From assembly GCF_900142785.1 (NCBI RefSeq), contig NZ_FRCD01000006.1, positions 62,001 through 126,000 on the forward strand: DNA of 64,000 bases. Direction: 5' to 3'. The notes under the pieces are model-generated. The model was not told the origin of the DNA. It made no database searches and saw only the letters and a program-made list of their open reading frames with translations. Source of the stretch: Chryseobacterium carnipullorum (GTDB taxonomy: Bacteria; Bacteroidota; Bacteroidia; Flavobacteriales; Weeksellaceae). This document shows positions 35,768-44,241 of the stretch, in pieces (position 1 is the first letter of the stretch; the number at the start of each line of letters is the position of its first letter). The position numbers and the translations under genes are program-made.

Positions 35768-36916
35768 ATGATACAACTTCCTTTGTCTAAACTTTCAAAT
35801 GTAGGAACTACCATTTTCAGCCAGATGACGCAGCTTGCCAATGAAAATGAGGCCATCAATCTTTCACAGGGATTTCCGGACTTTATGCCGGACTCAGAAC
35901 TGCTGGATCATGTAGACTATTTCATCAAAAAAGGTTTTAATCAGTATGCGCCATTGGGAGGAATGATGCCATTGAAGGAAGAGATCGCCAGAAAAATCGA
36001 GAACAGTCATCACGCCATCTATCATCCTGATTCCGAAATAACGGTGACGGCAGGAGGAACCCAGGCCATTTTCACAGCGATTGCCACGTTTGTAAAAAAA
36101 GATGACGAAGTCATTATTTTTGAACCTGCTTACGACTGTTACGAGCCTACTGTAGAGCTTTTCGGAGGAATTGTAAAGCGTTTTGAAATGAAAGCGCCGG
36201 ACTACGAAATCGACTGGAATGCGGTAAAAGGTCTGGTAAGTAATAAAACAAAAATGATTATTCTCAACAATCCGAACAACCCTTCAGGAAAGATTTTAAA
36301 GGAAAAAGACCTGCAGGAATTGGTGGAGATTGTAAAGAATACTTCCATCCTGATTTTAAGTGACGAGGTATATGAAAATATTGTCTTTGATGGAAAAAAG
36401 CATGTAAGCATCTGTCAATATCCTGAACTTAAAGAAAGAAGCCTTCTTGTGGCCTCATTCGGGAAACTCTTTCATGTCACCGGCTGGAAAACCGGCTATT
36501 GTGCAGCGCCTAAAAATCTTAGTGACGAATTCAGAAAAGTTCATCAGTTCAATGTTTTCTGTGTAAACACTCCTATTCAGCTGGCGCTGGCGGAATACAT
36601 GAAAAATGATGATCATTATCGTCATTTGAATACTTTTTTTCAGGAAAAGAGAGACTTTCTGAGAAAAGGGCTTGAAGGGACATCTTTCGGCCTTCTGGAT
36701 TGTGAAGGAACGTATTTCCAGGCCCTGACTTATGATAAAATTTCGGATAAAAACGATTTTGATTTCGCTTCCGAGCTGACAATCAGTCATAAAGTCGCTA
36801 GTGTTCCTTTTTCATCGTTCTATAAAAATAAAAGAAATGATCATGTGATCAGACTGTGTTTTGCTAAAAAGCAGGAAACTCTGGAAAGAGCCATAGACCA
36901 TCTTTCCCGACTCTAA
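35768..36916 (+). CDS. Class I/II aminotransferase (methionine aminotransferase type)
   Basis: 382 aa. Fold-type I signatures: INLSQGFPDFMPD, QYAPLGGMMPLKEEIA, ILNNPNNPSGKIL, and the PLP lysine in LVASFGKLFHVTGWKTGY. This set is characteristic of the YbdL / kynurenine aminotransferase-like group, which uses methionine, histidine or phenylalanine as amino donor. Exact substrate unresolved. Its stop codon is 3 bp from the stop of the convergent cardiolipin synthase gene, with no terminator between. Confidence 0.85.
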   Translation: MIQLPLSKLSNVGTTIFSQMTQLANENEAINLSQGFPDFMPDSELLDHVDYFIKKGFNQYAPLGGMMPLKEEIARKIENSHHAIYHPDSEITVTAGGTQAIFTAIATFVKKDDEVIIFEPAYDCYEPTVELFGGIVKRFEMKAPDYEIDWNAVKGLVSNKTKMIILNNPNNPSGKILKEKDLQELVEIVKNTSILILSDEVYENIVFDGKKHVSICQYPELKERSLLVASFGKLFHVTGWKTGYCAAPKNLSDEFRKVHQFNVFCVNTPIQLALAEYMKNDDHYRHLNTFFQEKRDFLRKGLEGTSFGLLDCEGTYFQALTYDKISDKNDFDFASELTISHKVASVPFSSFYKNKRNDHVIRLCFAKKQETLERAIDHLSRL

Positions 36917-36919
36917 ATC

Positions 36920-38383
36920 CTATATAAGGGGAGAAAGCAATCTGGCCAGATGTTCAAAGAAGACTTTGTATTTTGGCCTTTTCTTCCATGAATCAAGATG
37001 GATTTCCTCGCAGTCATTCATATCTTCACGAAACAGGTCCTGAAGCTTTCCGTTGATCTTTTGATCAAAAACCAAAGCATTGACCTCAAAATTCAGTTCC
37101 TGACTTCTGACATCCATATTGGCGGTTCCTACAGAGGAGAATATATCGTCAATAAGCATTGTTTTAGCATGAATAAACCCTTTTTTGTAAAAGAAAACCC
37201 TCACTTTATTCTCCAGAAGTTCCTCGTAATAAGAGTAAGCAGCAGCGTTCACCACGATTGAATCGCCTGATTTGGGAACCATCAACCTCACATCTACTCC
37301 GGAAAGAGCCGCCTGTTTAATGGCGTTGAATACGGTTTCCACGGGGATGAAGTAAGGCGTCACAATATAGATTCTTTTTTTGGCAGAAAGTATGGCAGAT
37401 GTTGTACTCAGCATTATAGAAGGTTGGGTATCCGGTCCGCTGGCTGCCGTTTGGATAAGGGAACTGCCCTCTTCAAGGCTTTTGGTAAAATAGAGTTGGG
37501 AGATCTCAGGGATTTTTTCCGTTGCAAAGATCCAGTTGCTGAAAAATAAAAACTGAAAATAAAAAGCAGCTTCTCCTTTCATATACAGATGAACATCTCT
37601 CCAATACTGTTTAGGATTGGGATTAATATATTTATCCGAGACATTAATTCCACCCGTAAAAACTTCAGCTCCGTCTACAATAATAATTTTTCGGTGATCC
37701 CTGTAATTGACTCTGTTGGCCAGAAGCCTGAATGTGATTTTATTAACGGGAGATACTTCTATTGACGCGTCTTTAAGTCTTTGCAAGAGTTTCTTTCCAA
37801 TTTTCCCACTGCCCATGTCATCATATAGAAAACGGACTTTTACGCCTTGTCCGGCCTTCTTAATAAGTAAATCCGCAAGTCTGTTGCCTATTGAATCATT
37901 ATCATAAATATAATATTCAAGATGGATATGATGAACGGCTTTTTCAAGAACCTCAAAAACCTTTTCAAATTTTCCTTCTCCATTTACCAGAATTTCTGCA
38001 TAATTCCCCTGAGATAACGGGGAGTGACCGGCATTATAAAGAAAATTAACTGTGGTCAGAAATTGATCCATCTGCTGCTGATGACTTTCCAGCGTTTTGT
38101 GATGGGTTTCGCGGATGTAGGTGCTTACAGCCTTGTAGACCTGCTCGTTTCTCTCTATTTTAAAGGTGTAAAATTTATTTTTCCTGTAATTAACGCCAAA
38201 AACAAAATAGATGATTATTCCCAGTACCGGAAGAAAAATAATCAGCATGAGATACGCAAGTGTCTTACTCGTATTACGGGTATCCATGATAATTTTTCCT
38301 GCCAGAAAAATAATTCCGATCAGATAAAGACCTTCAAGTCCCAGAAGAATGTACGGAAACTGATCGAAAAATTCTTTAAGCAT
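36920..38383 (-). CDS. cls: Cardiolipin synthase
   Basis: 487 aa. Two N-terminal membrane segments (about residues 12-32 and 41-62) precede two phospholipase D HKD motifs: HRKIIIVDGAEVFTGGIN and HAKTMLIDDIFSSVGTANMD. Bacterial Cls condenses phosphatidylglycerol (or PG and PE) to cardiolipin at the inner membrane. Length and layout are typical of ClsA. Monocistronic. Confidence 0.92.
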   Translation of the reverse strand: MLKEFFDQFPYILLGLEGLYLIGIIFLAGKIIMDTRNTSKTLAYLMLIIFLPVLGIIIYFVFGVNYRKNKFYTFKIERNEQVYKAVSTYIRETHHKTLESHQQQMDQFLTTVNFLYNAGHSPLSQGNYAEILVNGEGKFEKVFEVLEKAVHHIHLEYYIYDNDSIGNRLADLLIKKAGQGVKVRFLYDDMGSGKIGKKLLQRLKDASIEVSPVNKITFRLLANRVNYRDHRKIIIVDGAEVFTGGINVSDKYINPNPKQYWRDVHLYMKGEAAFYFQFLFFSNWIFATEKIPEISQLYFTKSLEEGSSLIQTAASGPDTQPSIMLSTTSAILSAKKRIYIVTPYFIPVETVFNAIKQAALSGVDVRLMVPKSGDSIVVNAAAYSYYEELLENKVRVFFYKKGFIHAKTMLIDDIFSSVGTANMDVRSQELNFEVNALVFDQKINGKLQDLFREDMNDCEEIHLDSWKKRPKYKVFFEHLARLLSPLI

Positions 38384-38553
38384 ACTTTTGGAACTTTGTG
38401 TATACTAAAGGTAAGTAAAAAGAGGAAAAGAAATAGGGGCTTACATAATAAAAAATGTACCATCAGCGCTATTTCAAAACTGGTGGTACATTTTAAACTG
38501 TATATTAAATGAAGATTTCTTTGCTGCTTCGCAACAACATAAGATTTCTCTTT

Positions 38554-39318
38554 CTATAAAAACATTCCTCCGGACGCTTCTATTCTCTGTCCGTTGATCC
38601 AGCCTGCATCATCGGTACATAGGAATGCAACTACCCCGCCGATATCATCCGGAAGACCGGCTCTTCCTAAGGCTGTAATATTGGAAATCATTGAATTAAC
38701 ATTTTGGTCGTCCCGCGTTCTTCCCCCTCCGAAATCGGTTTCAATAGCTCCCGGTGCGATGACATTGGCTTTAATTTTACGCGATCCCAATTCTTTTGCC
38801 ATATATTTTGTGAGCATTTCCACACCCGCTTTCATAGAACCGTAAACAGATGATCCCGGCAGGGCAAATCTGGCGAGTCCTGATGAGATATTGATGATTC
38901 CACCTCCATCATTGATGAAAGGAATCATTTTCTGTGTCAGAAAGAAAACTCCTTTGAGGTGGATATTGACCATATCATCAAATTGTTCTTCTGTAGTTTC
39001 CGTAATAGGAGAATATAATGCTGTTCCTGCATTATTAATAAGAAAATCAATATTTGAACTTCCAGTTTCTGCTTCCAGATGATCGGTCATATTTTTTATC
39101 AATGCATCAAAGCTTTTTACCTCTCTGGTATCCAGCTGGAATGCTGCTGCTTTCTGACCGATAGCCTTTATTTCATTCACTACAGCATCCGCTTCTTCTC
39201 TGCTGTTTTTATAGGTGATCATAACATCTAATCCTTTTTGAGCGATTTTAAGAGCTGCATTTTTTCCAAGTCCGCGGCTTCCACCGGTTACGAGTGCAAT
39301 TTTTGTTTTTGTATTCAT
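38554..39318 (-). CDS. SDR-family oxidoreductase
   Basis: 254 aa. Classical SDR: ALVTGGSRGLGKNAALKI (cofactor site), LINNAGTALY, ISSGLARF with the catalytic Ser, YGSMKAGVEML (YxxxK) and IAPGAIETDFGGG. Basic residues after the first strand suggest NADP(H). The substrate is unknown. The AraC regulator on the same strand lies 99 bp upstream and may control it. Confidence 0.88.
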   Translation of the reverse strand: MNTKTKIALVTGGSRGLGKNAALKIAQKGLDVMITYKNSREEADAVVNEIKAIGQKAAAFQLDTREVKSFDALIKNMTDHLEAETGSSNIDFLINNAGTALYSPITETTEEQFDDMVNIHLKGVFFLTQKMIPFINDGGGIINISSGLARFALPGSSVYGSMKAGVEMLTKYMAKELGSRKIKANVIAPGAIETDFGGGRTRDDQNVNSMISNITALGRAGLPDDIGGVVAFLCTDDAGWINGQRIEASGGMFL

Positions 39319-39417
39319 CTTTTTATCTTATTATGATCAATAATTAATGGTACAAAGTTGGAAAATTTTGCTGAATACAAGGTTGCCTGAATCAATCTGA
39401 AATTTGCACAATTCAAA

Positions 39418-40356
39418 TCATGAACGAAATTCCATTGGGGTAAAAGATGTTTTTCTTTTAAAAAAGTTGGAAAAGTGGGCCAATTCTTCAAAACCCAATG
39501 CATAGGAAATTTCTGATACATTCCATTTGGTTTGTCGCAGAAGAATCTTGGCTTCCTGAATCATCCGGTCTGCAATACATTCTGTCGTTGTTTTTCCGGT
39601 ACTTTCCTTTATTTTTTTATTTAAATAATTTACATGCACAGCAAGCCTGTCGGCGTAGTCTTTTGCTGTTTTCAACTGGAGTCGATGTTCCGAAGATTCA
39701 ATAGGAAACTGCCTTTCCAGAAGTTCTATGAATAAAGTAACGACCCTTAATGAAGCATCATTTGAGGAAGAGAGTTTGGCGGCAGGCTGCAGTTTCTGTC
39801 CGTAGTGAATCAGTTCCAGAACATAGTTTCGGATGAGATCATATTTGAAAACATAATCGGAAGCTATTTCCTTTTTTATTTTGGTGAAAAGAGATTCTAT
39901 TTCGTCTGCCATTTCATCTTCAATTTCAAATAACGGAACATTTCCGGGCTGAAACAGGGGTAATTCTTCCAAGGAGAACTGAGATTGCGCTTTAATAAAG
40001 AAGTCTTCTGTAAATACACAAAAACTTCCCGACTGATCAGGATCTTCCGGCACCCAGTGATAGGGAACTTTCGGAGTAGCAAATAATAAAGCATTTTTCT
40101 TAATCGCAATAATCTTGTCTGCATATTCTGCCCTGTTTCGCCCCCTGATTAAACTGATCTTATAGTATTTTCTTCTGTTGTAGGGCATTTCCGAAGTGGC
40201 TTTTGCCCTTTCAATAGTTTGTCTGATGTCGAATACATTAAAGTGTCCGATCTCTTTATGGAGTCCTTTTGGAAAAACACTTTCAAGATCTTTTCCCAGC
40301 TTGCCGGTCATCTCTTTATAAAAATCTTCAAGGGATGCGTGTGCTATTTTTTCCAT
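39418..40356 (-). CDS. AraC-family transcriptional regulator
   Basis: 312 aa from MEKIAHASLEDFY. The C-terminal 100 residues form the double HTH: YADRLAVHVNYLNKKIKEST and VSEISYALGFEELAHFSNFF followed by KRKTSFTPMEFR. The N-terminal cupin-like sensor is of the type common in Bacteroidota regulators of detoxification genes. A minus-strand -7 element TATATTTG at 40377-40384 supports the start at 40356. It is the likely regulator of the downstream SDR gene. Confidence 0.85.
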   Translation of the reverse strand: MEKIAHASLEDFYKEMTGKLGKDLESVFPKGLHKEIGHFNVFDIRQTIERAKATSEMPYNRRKYYKISLIRGRNRAEYADKIIAIKKNALLFATPKVPYHWVPEDPDQSGSFCVFTEDFFIKAQSQFSLEELPLFQPGNVPLFEIEDEMADEIESLFTKIKKEIASDYVFKYDLIRNYVLELIHYGQKLQPAAKLSSSNDASLRVVTLFIELLERQFPIESSEHRLQLKTAKDYADRLAVHVNYLNKKIKESTGKTTTECIADRMIQEAKILLRQTKWNVSEISYALGFEELAHFSNFFKRKTSFTPMEFRS

Positions 40357-40452
40357 AACTGACGGTTTGTAAAATTCAAATATACAAAGTTGATGGGATA
40401 TGAAAATTAAAAACATAAAAATTTTAAAATGAGATCATCTACCTATTTTTTA

Positions 40453-40460
40453 TACCTTAG
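40453..40460 (+). promoter_or_regulatory. Variant -7 element (TACCTTAG) before peptide copy A
   Basis: TACCTTAG lies 25 bp before the ATG of copy A. The same TACYTTAG octamer precedes peptide B (40796-40803) and the peptide at 43932 (43896-43903) at nearly the same distance, which suggests a shared variant of TAnnTTTG. Confidence 0.4.
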
Positions 40461-40485
40461 GTTAACTCAACAACATCATATTATT

Positions 40486-40647
40486 ATGAAAAATTAAATT
40501 TTAGAAAAAGGAAAAAAGTTAAACAAGAGAGAACTGAGAGGTATTACCGGCGGATTAATGATGTGCCTTGATCCCAAAACCAATCAGTGCCGGATTTTTT
40601 CAAAAGGCTGCGCGGACCCTCAATGCCGTCTCTCTTTATTGGATTAG
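40486..40647 (+). pseudogene. GG-leader Cys-rich peptide, copy A (nonsense mutation)
   Basis: The frame reads MKN-stop-ILEKGKKLNKREL, then RGITGG and a core with C-x7-C-x6-C-x4-C, ending in CRLSLLD. Comparison with copy E (MKNQNLNNGKKLNKREL) shows that codon 4 is TAA where CAA (Gln) is expected. No alternative start codon is available in the leader, so the copy is probably silent. The core is otherwise intact. It is followed by its own terminator at 40665-40689. Confidence 0.7.
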
Positions 40648-40664
40648 ATCCTGAAGCAAAAATA

Positions 40665-40689
40665 CCACTCCTCACCGGAGTGTTTTTTT
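40665..40689 (+). terminator. Terminator after peptide copy A
   Basis: CACTCC / GGAGTG stem with a short loop and a 7-T run. Confidence 0.75.
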
Positions 40690-40795
40690 ATGAATATCCT
40701 AATTTAATCAGGATTAAACCTCTATTAAATCACCATTCTCTTTACTTATTTAAATATTTGTCATGATATTGTGATATAATATCAATTATTTTTTC

Positions 40796-40803
40796 TACTT
40801 TAG
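40796..40803 (+). promoter_or_regulatory. Variant -7 element (TACTTTAG) before peptide B
   Basis: 29 bp before the peptide B start codon. A TTG at 40769-40771 could serve as -33, although the 24-nt spacer is slightly long. Confidence 0.4.
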
Positions 40804-40832
40804 TTAAATCTAATACACTAAAAATCAAAACA

Positions 40833-40997
40833 ATGAAAAATCAAGAATTACCAAAAGGAAAAAAACTGAACAAAAAGCAATTAAGAAGCATCACTGGAGG
40901 ATTAATGGACTGCATTGATCCTATGACCGGAGGCTGCAGAAAAGTATCAATAGGCTGTGCACAATTGCAGTGCAGACCTACAATAGATCCTTTATAA
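40833..40997 (+). CDS. GG-leader Cys-rich peptide B (bacteriocin-like precursor)
   Basis: 54 aa. Leader of 23 residues: MKNQELPKGKKLNKKQLRSI ending TGG, the double-glycine cleavage pattern recognised by C39 peptidase exporters. The core of 31 residues contains four cysteines (27, 35, 42, 47) spaced C-x7-C-x6-C-x4-C and ends RPTIDPL. The family role (bacteriocin, signal or structural peptide) is unknown. No C39 transporter, radical SAM or lanthionine enzyme is encoded within the window, so export would need a distant machine. Confidence 0.7.
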   Translation: MKNQELPKGKKLNKKQLRSITGGLMDCIDPMTGGCRKVSIGCAQLQCRPTIDPL

Positions 40998-41138
40998 AAA
41001 ATATAAAAGCTGTTCAGTTAATGAATGGCTTTTGTTTTTAAATCATCCAATATAATTTTAATGTATTTTTTCCTCATCAAATACTATACTGATGTTTTCC
41101 TCATCTTCGTTTTCAACCAATTCATTAAAATCAAAATA

Positions 41139-41321
41139 ATGAAAAATATAAGTTTACAAAGCGCGAAAAGATTAAGCAAGAAAGAACTTAAAACTATTGC
41201 AGGCGGTAAGCTATACTGCCTGAGACCCAACCCTTGCATGGAACCTTGTGAACAGGCTCCTTCCCCGACCTGTACGTTAATTTCTGTCAGCTGCGTAGAA
41301 ATAGAATGCAGACCACAATAA
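41139..41321 (+). CDS. GG-leader Cys-rich peptide C (six-Cys type)
   Basis: 60 aa; the start is the internal Met of MKNISLQSAKRLSKKELKTI, not the longer upstream frame. The leader ends AGG at residue 23. The core has six cysteines, C-x5-C-x3-C-x7-C-x6-C-x4-C; the last four match the spacing of the four-Cys copies, so an N-terminal C-x5-C pair has been added. It ends ECRPQ. Mature mass, disulphides and modification cannot be told from sequence. Confidence 0.68.
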   Translation: MKNISLQSAKRLSKKELKTIAGGKLYCLRPNPCMEPCEQAPSPTCTLISVSCVEIECRPQ

Positions 41322-41371
41322 TTCTCATCAATAATATAAAAACTGATCAACAACAAGTAAAACTAAAAATC

Positions 41372-41573
41372 ATGAACACAATATTTTTACATGCGAAAAA
41401 ACTCACAAAAAAAAGAACTTAAAACTATTGCAGGCGGTAAACTGGACTGTCTGAGATCAAATCCTTGCATGGAACCGTGTGAACAGATTTATCCCGGTAC
41501 CTGCACGCGAATTTCTATTAACTGCACACAAATAGATTGCAGACCCCAGATTATCGATACATCACAACAGTAA
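41372..41573 (+). CDS. GG-leader Cys-rich peptide D (six-Cys type, frame broken at A8 tract)
   Basis: The core is nearly the same as in copy C: GGKLDCLRSNPCMEPCEQ and then three more Cys with identical spacing. The natural start appears to be ATG 41372 (MNTIFLHAKKLTKK), which aligns with the leader of copy C, but eight A residues at 41407-41414 put it out of frame; seven would restore KKELKTIAGG. A substitute ATG at 41391 gives an intact 60-aa frame (MRKNSQKKELKTIAGG) with a shortened leader. Either it starts there, or it is switched or inactivated by slippage at the A tract. Confidence 0.55.
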
Positions 41574-41626
41574 ACTTTATTTATAAAACCATAGAATTAA
41601 ATTCAACAAACCAAAAATCAAACCTC

Positions 41627-41794
41627 ATGAAAAATCAAAATTTAAACAACGGAAAAAAATTAAACAAAAGAGAATTAAGAACAATTGTTGGCGGAAAGGA
41701 GATGTGCGTTGACCATTCTACAGGAGAATGCAGAAAATATGGAAGAACATGTGCTGAACTGAGATGCCAGTTGATCATCATAGATCCTATTTAA
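41627..41794 (+). CDS. GG-leader Cys-rich peptide E (four-Cys type)
   Basis: 55 aa. Leader MKNQNLNNGKKLNKRELRTI ending VGG; core of 32 residues with C-x7-C-x6-C-x4-C (residues 27, 35, 42, 47), ending LIIIDPI like copy B. It lies 53 bp after copy D, so C, D and E are probably one transcript ending at the terminator at 41817-41854. Confidence 0.7.
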   Translation: MKNQNLNNGKKLNKRELRTIVGGKEMCVDHSTGECRKYGRTCAELRCQLIIIDPI

Positions 41795-41816
41795 TTTTAA
41801 AATACAGTACCAATGC

Positions 41817-41854
41817 AAAAAGCGCTCCCACAATGTATTGTAGAAGCGCTTTTC
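41817..41854. terminator. Bidirectional terminator between the peptide cluster and ychF
   Basis: A long stem: AAAAGCGCT with AGCGCTTTT, extended inward by CACAAT/ATTGTA pairing. T-rich on both exits. It serves both convergent units. Confidence 0.8.
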
Positions 41855-41881
41855 TATTATATAACTAACTTTAATATATTC

Positions 41882-42973
41882 TTATACGTTGAATCTGAAG
41901 TGCATGATGTCACCATCCTGAACGATATATTCTTTACCTTCCACAGAAAGTTTTCCTGCTTCTTTGATTTTTACCTCAGAACCGTACGTTACATAGTCAT
42001 CAAATTTGATTACTTCTGCACGGATAAACCCTTTTTCGAAATCTGTGTGGATCACACCTGCTGCCTGAGGCGCAGTCCATCCCTGTCCGATGGTCCATGC
42101 TCTTACCTCTTTGACCCCAGCGGTAAAGTAAGTCTGAAGCTTTAATAAGTCGTACGCTTTTCTGATCAAACGGTTTACACCGGGCTCTTCAAGACCCAAT
42201 TCTTCAAGGAAGATTTCTCTTTCTTCAAATGTTTCCAGTTCATTGATGTCTGCCTCGATCTGTGCAGCCAATACCACTACTTCAGCGCCTTCATTTTTGG
42301 CCATTGCTTCGATCTTTCCTATCCATTCGTTTCCGTTTTTAATAGAGTTCTCGTCTACGTTACAAACGTATAAAACAGGCTTTTTAGTTAAAAGCTGGAT
42401 ATCATCGATGATAGCCTGTGTCATATCATTAACCGGAAATTCTCTTGCATTTTTCCCGTCTTCAATAAATTTTTCCAGGTTTTGAAGGGTTTCATAGACA
42501 AGGATATCGTCTTTCTTTCCGGATTTGATGAATTTTTTAGCTTTATCCACTGCTTTTCCTACAGTTTCAAGGTCTTTCAACTGCAGCTCGATGTCGATAA
42601 TTTCCTTATCTCTCATTGGGTCTACTGAACCTTCAACGTGGATGATATTTCCATTGTCAAAACATCTTAAAACATGGATGATTGCTTCACATTCGCGGAT
42701 ATTGGCAAGGAACTGATTTCCCAGTCCTTCTCCTTTGCTGGCACCTTTTACAAGACCTGCAATGTCAACGATTTCAACTACAGCCGGCAATACTCTTTCA
42801 GGATTAACTAATTTTTCCAGCTCAAAAAGTCTGTGATCCGGTACAGAAACCGTTCCTAAGTTCGGTTCTATGGTACAGAAAGGATAGTTAGCGGATTGTG
42901 CTTTAGCATTGCTTAAGCAGTTAAAAAGAGTTGATTTACCTACATTCGGAAGGCCTACAATTCCACATTTCAT
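41882..42973 (-). CDS. ychF: Redox-regulated ATPase YchF (Obg-like)
   Basis: 363 aa. P loop GLPNVGKSTLFNCL, switch region NYPFCTIEPN, DIAGLVKGASKGEGLGNQFL, and the C-terminal TGS domain ending GDIMHFRFNV. YchF binds ATP rather than GTP and associates with ribosomes. A minus-strand -7 element TACCTTTG at 43080-43087 predicts a leader of about 100 nt. Monocistronic housekeeping gene. Confidence 0.95.
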   Translation of the reverse strand: MKCGIVGLPNVGKSTLFNCLSNAKAQSANYPFCTIEPNLGTVSVPDHRLFELEKLVNPERVLPAVVEIVDIAGLVKGASKGEGLGNQFLANIRECEAIIHVLRCFDNGNIIHVEGSVDPMRDKEIIDIELQLKDLETVGKAVDKAKKFIKSGKKDDILVYETLQNLEKFIEDGKNAREFPVNDMTQAIIDDIQLLTKKPVLYVCNVDENSIKNGNEWIGKIEAMAKNEGAEVVVLAAQIEADINELETFEEREIFLEELGLEEPGVNRLIRKAYDLLKLQTYFTAGVKEVRAWTIGQGWTAPQAAGVIHTDFEKGFIRAEVIKFDDYVTYGSEVKIKEAGKLSVEGKEYIVQDGDIMHFRFNV

Positions 42974-43114
42974 ATTGTAAAATTCAAAGTTTAATGTTCA
43001 ATGATACTGTTTCAGGGTTCAAGGTCTCATCTTTAAAGTTTGTCCTTTATCAACTGTAGACCACTGAACTTTCAGCCTGCAAAGGTAGTGATTTTAAAGA
43101 GAGATTCATAATAA

Positions 43115-43147
43115 AAAAATCTGTCAGTATTCTGACAGATTTTTAAT
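43115..43147 (-). terminator. Terminator of the ferritin gene
   Basis: AAAAATCTGTCAG / CTGACAGATTTTT with a TATT loop. Confidence 0.88.
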
Positions 43148-43170
43148 CAATTTTTCTTCACCAATCGGTT

Positions 43171-43722
43171 TTATGGATTCTCTCCGGTAGCCTCCTGAGC
43201 CAGCGGAACGTCATTGGGTGTATTTTGTAGTGCTTTATCCAAAGTAAATAATGATTCATCGGTTGCTCTGTCGCCTCCTGCAATCTTCAATTTATCGATC
43301 AGGTTGGCCGCCAGAGTTTCCTCTTCGATCTGCTCCTGAACAAACCACTGCATGAAATTCCAGGTCGCCCAGTCTTTTTCCTCTAACGACATATCTACAA
43401 TCTTGTAAATCGCTGTGGTATTGTCAACTTCATGTTTAAAAACATTGTCAAAACATTCGGTTAATGATTGAGGATCGGAAGGCGGAGCAGGAATGGCATC
43501 TACTTTTGGTTTTCCACCTCTGTTCAATACGTACTCCATGAATTTAATGGAATGGTTTCTTTCTTCCTGCGAATGTCTGTAAAGGAAATTGGCAATTCCC
43601 TGGTATCCTTTGTCATCTGCCCATATTCCATACGATAGAAAAATGTGTGATGCGTGAATCTCTTTGTTCATCTGATCACTTAATGCTTTTTCAATAGTCG
43701 CGGAAAGTCTGTTGGTATTCAT
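43171..43722 (-). CDS. ftnA: Ferritin
   Basis: 183 aa, four-helix bundle. Ferroxidase ligands are recognisable: the first Glu in MNKEIHASHIFLSYG, E and H in RHSQEERNHSIKFMEYV, and later ENVFKHE / WFVQEQIEEETLA. It stores iron as ferric mineral in a 24-mer. The C-terminal tail is a little longer than in E. coli FtnA. Transcribed alone with its own terminator. Confidence 0.93.
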   Translation of the reverse strand: MNTNRLSATIEKALSDQMNKEIHASHIFLSYGIWADDKGYQGIANFLYRHSQEERNHSIKFMEYVLNRGGKPKVDAIPAPPSDPQSLTECFDNVFKHEVDNTTAIYKIVDMSLEEKDWATWNFMQWFVQEQIEEETLAANLIDKLKIAGGDRATDESLFTLDKALQNTPNDVPLAQEATGENP

Positions 43723-43895
43723 AATGCTATATTTTTGTGATTATGGGAATAATGATGCAAAAATGGTTCCGTGAAGAATATTAATTTTAATCAAAACATT
43801 AAAACACCTTTACAATTCACTGAAATACATCAATTTAAACTTATAATTTATAGTTATTCTAAAATAAAAACAAGGTAAATGACGACAATTATTCA

Positions 43896-43903
43896 TACTT
43901 TAG
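43896..43903 (+). promoter_or_regulatory. Variant -7 element (TACTTTAG) before the peptide at 43932
   Basis: 28 bp before the start codon, matching the position and sequence of the elements before copies A and B. Confidence 0.4.
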
Positions 43904-43931
43904 AATGGTATTAACCATCCAAACTATGATC

Positions 43932-44099
43932 ATGAAAAATTTCAAAAAATTAGACCGCAACGAGCTAAAAGCTATTTCAGGCGATGGATTGCTTGATCCT
44001 GTGTGTAAACTGATCTGTACCCTGGCAGATTCTGGACTTCTCAATCTTACGGATGTTCAGGTACTTTTATGTCCTGATCTGGATTGTTTAAACTTGTAA
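43932..44099 (+). CDS. Divergent GG-leader peptide F
   Basis: 55 aa from MKNFKKLDRNELKAISGDG; the leader matches the cluster at 40.5-41.8 kb in its charged ELKxI segment, but the cleavage site reads GDG instead of GG. The core has four cysteines at 25, 29, 47 and 52 (C-x3-C-x17-C-x4-C), so only the final C-x4-C is shared with the other copies. It is mostly hydrophobic. Either a separate subfamily or a relative that is processed differently. Confidence 0.6.
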   Translation: MKNFKKLDRNELKAISGDGLLDPVCKLICTLADSGLLNLTDVQVLLCPDLDCLNL

Positions 44100-44139
44100 G
44101 AATGATTCTCGTTTAACGATCTTAAAGGAAAACAAAAAT

Positions 44140-44169
44140 AAAACCAGCTCTTCTGAACTGGTTTTGTTA
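44140..44169 (+). terminator. Terminator of peptide F
   Basis: AAAACCAG / CTGGTTTT stem followed by a T-rich stretch. Confidence 0.8.
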
Positions 44170-44241
44170 TTTCTTTATTACAGAAAGGATTCAATATTGA
44201 CTAATGAAAAAACTATCTTTATGAAAATAAATTCTATATTT

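Noticed and set aside
39315..39521. 68-codon minus-strand frame between the SDR and AraC genes
   Set aside because: It overlaps the 3' end of the AraC gene in another frame and has no recognisable features.
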